Of a stretch of 64,000 bases of DNA, positions 35,836 to 64,000 are shown piece after piece (position 1 is the first letter of the stretch; each line of letters begins with the position of its first letter). The stretch is from Allolobophora icterica. Taxonomy: Eukaryota > Annelida > Clitellata > Crassiclitellata > Lumbricidae. The DNA is taken from assembly GCA_963556255.1 (NCBI GenBank), contig OY744607.1, positions 53,626,670 through 53,690,669 of the forward strand, read 5' to 3'. A program made the position numbers and the translations under genes. Under the pieces are notes generated by a model that worked only from the letters and a program-made list of their open reading frames with translations, searched no databases and was not told the origin of the DNA.

Positions 35836-36484
35836 ACACAACAATGCAAAACACCTTCCGGTCCCGGGCATCTAATAAATGTGCATAACTTGGTCAGGGT
35901 GAATGAGATGATACAGCCAAGTTCATTGGGCTCCTTAAATACGACTACCTCTCAGTTGGACTTGTTTATAATGCGACATCCTAGACTCGGCTCGTTAACT
36001 AGTTTGTATGACGTCTAGTTGTCGTACGAAATTGCTTAGTCTACATTGCCTAACATTGACTGTCAACGGTAAATAGCTCTGAAAGTAGATAATAAATCGT
36101 TAAAACGTACAAAAGAGATTTAATAAACCGGAAACGACAAAGTTTGGAGATAGAAACGGAAAACAAAAATGGACTTACTTCCGAAGCAAATTACGCCAGT
36201 CATAGCGATAAAGATAGAGAATCGAAACATACGAGAAATCCATATTTAAGAACGCACAAATTCTCCTTGCTCCAGTAGGGCCTATGTATAGTGTTTGAGT
36301 GTGGGATTGTACCACTCCCGCGTCATCACTCCGAGTGATCAGCGCGAGTTTTGTACACCAAACCGCAAGGGAAAGGCTACTCTTAATCTCCATTATCTCG
36401 GGCCTCTTGGGCCTCTCGGGCCAACAACGCGCCGGGAATAATTCAGTTGACAGAACTTGTTCTGTTGCTGGATATGGATATTTT

Positions 36485-36660
36485 TTGACTCCCTGTATTT
36501 GTTCGTTCTGATCAGCCGCTTGTGTCATTTCCTTTTTAACTTAAAATTCAGGCCTGCTTCTTTCAGATTGCTTATCCACAGTAGGCTGCCTCTGGATATT
36601 GACCAGATTACGGCTTGGTTTTGAGGCGCCATCGGTTGATGCTTTGTTATGCATTGAAAC
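36485..36660 (+). mobile_element. SINE type I fragment with 34-bp-unit relic
   Basis: Near 36485-36515 the complement reads ATCAGAACGAACAAATACAG then GGAG, a diverged single copy of the satellite unit. It is followed by TTCAGATTGCTTATCCACAG, GATTACGGCTTGGTTTTGAG and GCGCCATCGGTTGATGCTTT. Confidence 0.65.
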
Positions 36661-37226
36661 CGTTTTCACACTTGCCCAAAAAGCTTCGAAAAATCCCCGC
36701 GAATTAAGTTCCATGCTCCCAGTAATTAAAATCCAAAACTGAAAAGCAGGTATGTAAGTAATTTATTCGCCACATTCAGTAAAGAAAATGAACATAATTA
36801 TGTGAACAAAACTCATAAATTCACTGGCAGGCCGTCGGTGAAGTCACGCAGGACTCTTCACGACGGACGCCATTAACAACACAATTAATCACGTGGTCAA
36901 ATCATTAACTAGGTTGTACATCACAGGTTAGTTTATAGAATGGGATGAAAACAGACTGAGTACTGTAGAAGCTTATTATCAATAATAAACAATTTTAATT
37001 AGAGAAACAAAACGAGTAACGGGTGTGATCTGCGGGAGCCAATGACTGACTGACTGACTGAAGGACTCCTTCAGTAAAACTGCTCAAATAGCATCGAATG
37101 CGGAGGTAGACTGTTCAAACATCATAGACCAAGTCCCTGATGAGTTTCTGCCGAAGTGGCGCTATATAAATCCGAGATTACAAGAAAGACTGCAAGAAAA
37201 TCAATTATATTATTATATTGTTATTT

Positions 37227-37347
37227 GTATTATGCATTTATTTAGCGCCACTATATAACACCAATGCATCAATCGATGGCACTGAGCAACTGTGAGTGAA
37301 GGACTTGGTCAAGGTCCCTTCACCGTAACCGTTTCAGGAGAGGAGGT
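37227..37347 (-). mobile_element. SINE type II, 3' half (antisense)
   Basis: ATTTATTTAGCGCCACTATA, TCAATCGATGGCACTGAGCA and AAGGTCCCTTCACCGTAACC match the type II body in reverse. It directly abuts a sense copy at 37350, so the two are head to head. Confidence 0.78.
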
Positions 37348-37349
37348 GG

Positions 37350-37526
37350 GGGGCACGGTAGCCAAACGGATAGAGTGCTCGGCCTGTAACTTGAAGAGAA
37401 AGGGTTCGAGCCTCTTTCCCTGAGACCGTTACTGTGCAAGGACCTTGAGCAAGTCCTTGACGTACATTTACTCAGCGCTATCGTTGATTATTGGTCATTA
37501 GATAGTGGCGCTTAGTAAATGCGTAA
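37350..37526 (+). mobile_element. SINE type II, nearly complete
   Basis: GGCACGGTAGCCAAACGGAT ... GGGTTCGAGCC (tRNA-like head), GGACCTTGAGCAAGTCCTTG, CATTAGATAGTGGCGCTTAG, TAAATGCG. The tail runs straight into the (TAG)n tract. Confidence 0.82.
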
Positions 37527-37769
<243 letters not shown>

Positions 37770-37804
37770 ATATTCTGTCGTTCGCTTCTAAACGTTGCAA
37801 GGAG

Positions 37805-38025
37805 GGCAATATCAAATGCAGTCGCATTGTATTGTATCAAATACAGTTGTATTGCATTGTATCAAATACAGTTGTATTGTAATGTTTCAAATGTAGTTTG
37901 TTGTATTGTATCAAATACAGTTGTATTGTAATGTTTCAAATGTAGTTTGTTGTATTGTATCAAATACAGTTGTGATGTAATGTATCAAATGCAGATGTAT
38001 TGTATTGTATCAAGTGTAATGCATT
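37805..38025. repeat. CAAATACAGTTGTATTGTA tandem repeats
   Basis: Seven or so copies with periods of 27 and about 54 bp, alternating TATCAAATACAG and TTTCAAATGTAG. Confidence 0.85.
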
Positions 38026-38224
38026 GTGCATGTTTGCGTAAAACTAACATTGTTATGATGAAGCCACAATTGGTATTGCCTACAACTACCCAGGCGGAAT
38101 TGTCTGATATCTACTTGCCGCAGTGTCTGCGTTGTCGTTAAAATGTCTAGTTATGAAGGAAATATTGGGAAAATCCTGGAAATGATCTCGACTCTGCTCT
38201 CAGAAGCGGCTTTGCACTTTCGAG

Positions 38225-38630
38225 CCCTGCTGATGTTAAGAGTATCCTCTGGTCACGTGTGCTGTGGTTGACGAGACGAATTTTCTTCTCCATTGCATGG
38301 TTGATGTGAGAAGTGATCCGCAATGTGTGGTTGATGTTACGATTGACGACCGCGATGCGTGGTTGATGTTACGCGTGATCTTCTCCAGTTTGCGGTTGAT
38401 GTGAAAGCTGATGACCCTAAGAGTGCGTTGCAGTGTTAAGTTCCAGTGTCGCTATGTGGTTGATGTGAAAATTCATGACCGTATATGTGCCGTTAATGTT
38501 ACGTCTCCAGTCTCGCTGTTTGGTTGATGTGAATACTTGAGTGTGGTTGATGTGACTAATCATCTTTTCTATTTTCGCCTGATTGGCAAACTGATTTGTT
38601 AAGCGAGTGTAGTTGATGTGAAGCTACCAG
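38225..38630. repeat. TGGTTGATGT(G/T)A dispersed-tandem repeats
   Basis: About 10 copies of GTGGTTGATGTGA or GTGGTTGATGTTACG at 30-60 bp spacing. No gene between 38630 and 39330. Confidence 0.7.
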
Positions 38631-39329
38631 TACAGCATGTCCCGCGGGGGGTAGTTGTGGGGCGATGCCCTGGGCGAGGGGTAGGCTTTGGAGAGCTGTT
38701 CAACGGGGGTGAGACGATTGCTGGTAGAGGGAGAGGCTCCGTGGTTCGTTTTAGTTGGGGTTGGCGTCAAGCGCGTTGGTGTACCACTCCGAGGGTTATA
38801 CTGGGATGGGGGTTTCGTCCTCGACCCTGGCGCTTCTCTGTTCATATTGTATTCAGGATTATTCTGTTTGCGACTGAGAAAAAAAAACAAAAATCATCCA
38901 TTTAGAATCGCTTTTAAATCGCACCCGAAAGAAAGTTTAACATATGTTAGGAACGTCTTAAAGGAATAGGCCTACTCGCCTGTCCCGCGCAGACAGCTGC
39001 GCGCTAGATCAGCAAGTGTCCATTGTATCTCTCTAATTATATTTTACTTAACAAACTAGGACGCGGTGAATCATTTTCAACCCCTAATCTAACTTTCATC
39101 ACTGCAGCCGAGGGTTGATCATTTCAACCTTGGCTTAAAAAATTAATAATTATCTTACTTGACCAAATTTCCTCGTTCTTGGTTGTAGTTGCTTTTCGGG
39201 AGCCTTTCATTTTTCGGCGGAATTCTCTCGTTGTTCGGAATCGTCTGTGGCTTCTTAATTGGAGGTATCCTGCAAATTGTGAGCAAAATACTCTGATTAT
39301 AAGGTTACATGAACTGCTGGCAAGGATCG

Positions 39330-39855
39330 CATTTATAATGCTATGATAATGAGACGCTGTTTAAGGCAGTGCTATGATAATGAGATTTGTTTAATGTCCT
39401 TACGCTGCTTAAGGCAGTGCTATGCTGCTATGCTACTGCGATGCCATTATTTTGTGACAGTGCTATGGAATTACGCTATTACTATTCCTTGCGTTAATTA
39501 TGCTAATATGCTAGTGCTCTACGGTTGTGCTATTGCTATTTTATTGCGCCAATGCGCTGCTATGGTTCGAGTGGGCGCAAGACATATTCTGAATACAGGG
39601 ATATACGATTGAATTAACAAACGAAAGAATGAATGAACGAATGAATGAGTGAACGAACGAACGTATCAATGAATGCCACTGCTATGCTACAGTGTGCCAG
39701 TGCTAAGCTATAATGTGCAATTGCTATGTTATAATATTCCATTGCTATTGTGCCAGTACTAAGCTATAGTGTGCCAATGCTGAGCTATAATGTGCCATTG
39801 CTATGCAGTGATGTGCCAGTGCTATGCTATAGTGTGCGAGTGCTATGCTAACGTG
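39330..39855. repeat. GCTATGCTA / GTGCCAGTGCTA repeats
   Basis: Irregular repeats of TGCTATGATAATG and CTATAGTGTGCCAGTGC with periods of 20-26 bp. They adjoin the 3' end of the cadherin-like gene and would be its 3' UTR or flank. Confidence 0.75.
39540..39545 (-). promoter_or_regulatory. Candidate poly(A) signal, cadherin-like gene
   Basis: AATAAA on the minus strand about 320 nt past the stop codon at 39863. No other support. Confidence 0.25.
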
Positions 39856-39862
39856 GCGTTGC

Positions 39863-60549
<20,687 letters not shown>

Positions 60550-60684
60550 CTGCAACAGAGACATAAGACCATTTCATGTACTGTAACAAGTGACCTAATC
60601 CAACACAATGCACTGCATGCAAGATTATTGTATTGTATTGTATTGTATTGTATTGTAGATCGGCATTTATAAAGAGAAGTACAT

Positions 60685-61292
60685 TAAGGGAAGGCAAGAT
60701 TGATCAAGGTTAAGTAAGGTAAATTAGGTAAGATTAGAAGGAAAAAGACACAATGGCAGAACAAGACACTACTGGAGAGACAATTATTATAAATGAGGAC
60801 ATAACATCACTTGGACTAACCTTAAAGTGGAGCAATGGACTTGACAAATGACCTATGACAATAAAGATCATTTATTCGTACCCATCGCCGCCAAATGGCT
60901 GGCATATGAACATGCCGAAGGAGATGTAAGGGTGCAGGCTGCTTTTCAAGTGGCGTAATATAAAAGTTAAATGACAATTAGGCTACAGTTAAGGGACGAA
61001 AAGGTAAATTACGGCAAGTTATGGTTAATAAAGGTCATGAATGAAGGAGTGTAAGGTAAATGAAGAAAAACGAAGTACATTAAGGGAGGGCAAGATAGAT
61101 TAAGGTTAAGTAAGGTAAATTGAGGTATGATTAGGTAATTGATGTAATGTATGATGAACTTAGGTAAGGTAATTAAACGCCTCTGATTAGGTTGTACTGC
61201 GAGAGGCGCTTTAAAAATTTGTAAATGCAATGCAGTTAAGGTAAGGTAAGGTAAATTGAGGCAAGGTAAGGTAAACTGATGTAAGGTAAGGT
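60685..61292. repeat. AGGTAAATTAAGGTAAGG-type repeats
   Basis: Scattered AAGGTAAG and AGGTAAATT repeats around short unique stretches. They include a retroposon-tail-like AAGTGGCGTAATATAAAAGT at about 60943. A pentamer tract (TATTG)n lies at 60628-60656. Confidence 0.75.
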
Positions 61293-61690
61293 CAGAGCCG
61301 TAGCAACAAAGAACGTGGCCCCCTCCGAACATATGTCCGGGGCCCCTTACAATGCGGAAACTGGAATGTGCGGTCCCCTACGGACATAAGTCCGGGGCCC
61401 CTTACAATGCGGGAACTGGAATGTGCGGTCCCCTCCGAACATACGTCCGGGGCCCCTTACAATGCGGACACTGGAATGTGCGGTCCCCTCCGAACATACG
61501 TCCGGGGCCCCTTACAATGCGGAAACTGGAATGCGGTAATATACAATATACATGGTTCATATCATGTGATGTATCAAAACAGTATCATAATTACTTCACG
61601 CCGTTGACGTTTTTTGCCACTTTTAGGGGCCCCCTTCCTTGCGTGGCCCCCTCCGGTCGGAGGGTACGGAGGGCGGTCGCTACGCCTCTG
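61293..61690. mobile_element. 398-bp hAT-like MITE with 55-bp repeats
   Basis: Ends CAGAGCCGTAGCAAC and (complement) CAGAGGCGTAGCGAC. GGTAAGGT is present on both sides as an 8-bp duplication, although the target itself is a GGTAAGGT repeat. Inside, four tandem 55-bp units (about 61320-61533) carry CCGGGGCCCCTTACAATGCG. CAGAGGCGTAGC-type ends are typical of hAT elements. Confidence 0.82.
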
Positions 61691-61830
61691 GGTAAGGTGA
61701 AAAGGTAAGGCAAGGTGAAGGTAAATTAGGGTATGGTAAGGTAAACTGAGGTATGGTAAATTAAACTGAGGTATGGTACGGTAAAACGAAGTAAGGTAAG
61801 GTGAATTAAGGTAAGGTAATATCTATAATA
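61691..61830. repeat. GGTAAGGTAAACTGAGGTATGGTA repeats
   Basis: Continuation of the GTAAGG array into which the MITE inserted. Beyond it, 61830-62290 has no recognisable gene or repeat. Confidence 0.8.
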
Positions 61831-62294
61831 GTAAAACAAAAATTTACCAATGTGTGTCGGAAGCAGCGATAGTAAGCAAAAAACAGAAACGATGAAATTC
61901 ATTTTCGACTAAAAGGAAACAAGAACCAGGTTCATTTTTCAAAGCAATTAACACTTATAATTCAATTCACTATCGGTGACTTTTTTTTATTACTAATAAG
62001 CCAAGGGCATAGGATTTTAATTGTTTACAACCTTCCCAGCAAGCTTAATTTCTCAAAATCTGTGCATAACTTAAAGTGATTAACTTTAGCATATGTAATT
62101 GTAAATAGACATTTGTAAATCACCGCTTCAAGAGGTCCTAATGAGAGATGCTATTTGATAGTTTCAAAGGTGTTAAGCTGATTTAGAACAAAAGTTCACC
62201 AATAAGAAAACAGCGCCTGGAAAACTGGAACACTGTCACCGCTTACGGACTCCTGCAGACACGTAGCACCGAGCCGACAGATTCCCATCCAGAT

Positions 62295-62440
62295 CGAAAG
62301 TTGAAATTGTAATTGTAATAAGCAACTTCTATAGCGCCGGTATATAATGCACAAGGCATCAACCGATGGCGCACCAAAACCAAGGTGTAAACAGGTCAAC
62401 ACCCAGAAGAACAGAGTGGAAGCCTATGGAGAATAATGAG
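62295..62440 (-). mobile_element. SINE type I, 3' half
   Basis: GTAATTGTAATAAGCAACTT, ATAGCGCCGG, GCACAAGGCATCAACCGATG and GCGCACCAAAACCAAGGTGT match the family in antisense. Confidence 0.78.
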
Positions 62441-62499
62441 CAACCATATGGAGGATAGGAAGTATGTATGTGATTAATTAACAGGATCCTACAACTTAC

Positions 62500-62558
62500 C
62501 TTTTTTGGGTACTAAATAAATCCAGAGGTTTCGATTGTAGAAATCATAGAATCAGTTT
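62500..62558 (-). other. Possible further 5' exon, in-frame stop
   Basis: Strong donor AAAAAAG|GTAAGT and acceptor TTCTGCAG. The frame that fits the phase of the 60549 exon reads FYDFYNRNLWIYLVPKK but has a TGA just inside the acceptor. It may be a non-coding exon, a mis-sequenced exon or chance. Confidence 0.2.
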
Positions 62559-62559
62559 C

Positions 62560-63055
62560 TGCAGAACGTAGTATTACCGAAATATCAAAATTTCTTACAG
62601 AAAGTATATAGGCCTACTTTCCGAGTTAAAACAGCTATCACGTGCTCGAAAGAAGAAAAACAACACCAGACGAAACGTTCTAATGACACGCAATGGACTA
62701 GGTAATATGTTTATTTCACACTAGGTCTAATTTTAAATGCGATTTATTATTGTTATTATCGTTTCGTCCAAGTTTTTTGTAACGCGTGCGGTCGAATTCC
62801 AGAGATGTTTCTGCGTTTAGGCCTACGTGTTTCTGACAGGATATTAGGATATCTCTCGAAGTTGAGGGTGTTTGTTGTGTTGCCAGAGTACTTAGGGCGA
62901 ACTCTGTTGACGGAACGTGTCGTTGCACTGGGAAGATGTGAGATGTCGTCATTCTATTGAAGTTCTTCTCTCATTGAAGGTGAAAACAACAGCGATTGTT
63001 TGATCGTGTGATCCTGTGTTGTCGGGTCTGGTAACTTTCTGGAAGAGGCGTTAGG
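62560..63055. other. Unique DNA, no supported gene
   Basis: A 78-codon minus-strand frame (62952-62716) has no recognisable domain and no clear splice context. I cannot support a gene here. Confidence 0.5.
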
Positions 63056-63059
63056 TAAA

Positions 63060-63453
63060 TGCATGTATGTATGTATGAGTGTATGTATGTATGTTTGTGT
63101 GAGAACACTCAATATAACGCATTAAAGGAACTCACAAAGGCGCAATGTAAGTTGTGCAATTTGTTCAAATGTGCAATTTGGATTACGATTGCGCATTTAT
63201 GTAGGATTGTAGGTTTGTGTATGTGTGTCTGTATATGCTTGCATATGTCTGCATATGTCAGTATATGCTTACATATCTGCATAAGTATGTATGTAAGTGT
63301 ATATGTATGTGTGTATCTATGTATTTATGCATACATGTATGTATGTCTGTATGCATCTGTGAGTGTATGTATGTATGTATGTATGTATGTATGTATGTAT
63401 GTATGTATGTATGTATGTATGTATGTATGTATGTATGTATGTATGTATGTATG

Positions 63454-63487
<34 letters not shown>

Positions 63488-63572
63488 TGTATGTATGTAT
63501 GTATGTATGTATGTATGTATGTATGTATGTATGTATGTATGTATGTATGTATGTATGTATGTATGTATGTAT
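63060..63572. repeat. (GTAT)n microsatellite
   Basis: Imperfect at first (63060-63360), then about 52 nearly perfect GTAT units. Cys/Met/Tyr/Val ORFs are artefacts. Confidence 0.97.
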
Positions 63573-63734
63573 CAGCGCTTCAGATTAGTTCTCATGAAGC
63601 GGAGCAACATAACTTCAATTACAATTACAATTACAATTTTAAAATCAATTAGAATTACTATTAAAATTATAGTATCATACGGGATCTTTACAGGACCTCA
63701 AAGAATCCCATCAAATGTTCATGGATCATACTGG

Positions 63735-63845
63735 AAATGATGACGATGATGATGAAATGATGATGACGATGACAATGACGATGACGATGACGACGATTAT
63801 GAAGACGATGATGACACGACGCCGACGATGACGAAGACAATGAAT
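63735..63845. repeat. GATGAC/GATGATG trinucleotide tract
   Basis: Imperfect GAT/GAC triplets. The remaining 155 bp to the window end show no gene. Confidence 0.88.
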
Positions 63846-64000
63846 TAAATCATCCGCAGCGGCAAGGGCAAGCTGACACGAGAAACTAGATCTGGATCAC
63901 ACGGATCTGATTTCTCTCAAATTTCACTCTGTTGTTAAAAGTCGATCGAAGAATTATGATTGTCAGAGATCTCTATTCAACTAACACAATGCGATTGTCA

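Overview
This window is metazoan nuclear DNA: split genes with GT-AG introns, LINE and tRNA-derived SINE retroposons, small inverted-repeat DNA elements and very abundant micro- and minisatellites. There is no bacterial-style operon, CRISPR array or rRNA. The protein families (a Shank-type synaptic scaffold and a cadherin-repeat membrane protein) and the repeat spectrum suggest a marine invertebrate, perhaps a deuterostome such as an echinoderm or hemichordate. The exact lineage is a guess. A 200-N assembly gap lies at 17713-17912.

Layout. 1-21.7 kb is almost all repeats: a 46-bp satellite, a 96-bp satellite, a 1.9-kb terminal-inverted-repeat element carrying its own 182-bp tandem repeats, a MITE inserted in a dead LINE, a 0.4-kb palindrome, and long (GA)n, (CAGA)n and (AC)n tracts. 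From 21.8 to 34.9 kb (+ strand) lies the 3' part of a Shank-like gene. Five exons join in phase to give 1262 codons: a disordered region, a PDZ domain split over three exons, a long proline-rich linker, and a C-terminal SAM domain. Its 6.6-kb intron holds a LINE with a second LINE nested in its 3' UTR, a hAT-like MITE, and SINEs. The ankyrin and SH3 exons expected of Shank were not found here.

From about 60.5 down to 39.9 kb (- strand) I assembled a second gene from small exons that no long ORF reveals. It encodes a secreted or extracellular, cysteine-containing region, one degenerate cadherin repeat, a Thr/Pro stalk, one transmembrane helix and a very short cytoplasmic tail. Six exons (59180 to 39863) connect with matching splice phases; one further 5' exon is likely and another is possible.

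The 15-kb intron of this second gene contains the most striking object in the window: a 13.3-kb array of about 390 copies of a 34-bp unit (44191-57490). It shows higher-order periodicity (about 2.15 kb in the left half, about 1.7 kb in the right half). The array lies inside a split SINE-like element, and single diverged copies of the unit are present in two other copies of that element in this window, so the array probably grew from a transposon-internal segment.

The two genes converge (Shank ends at 34919 on +, the cadherin-like gene ends at 39863 on -) with about 5 kb of SINEs and microsatellites between them.
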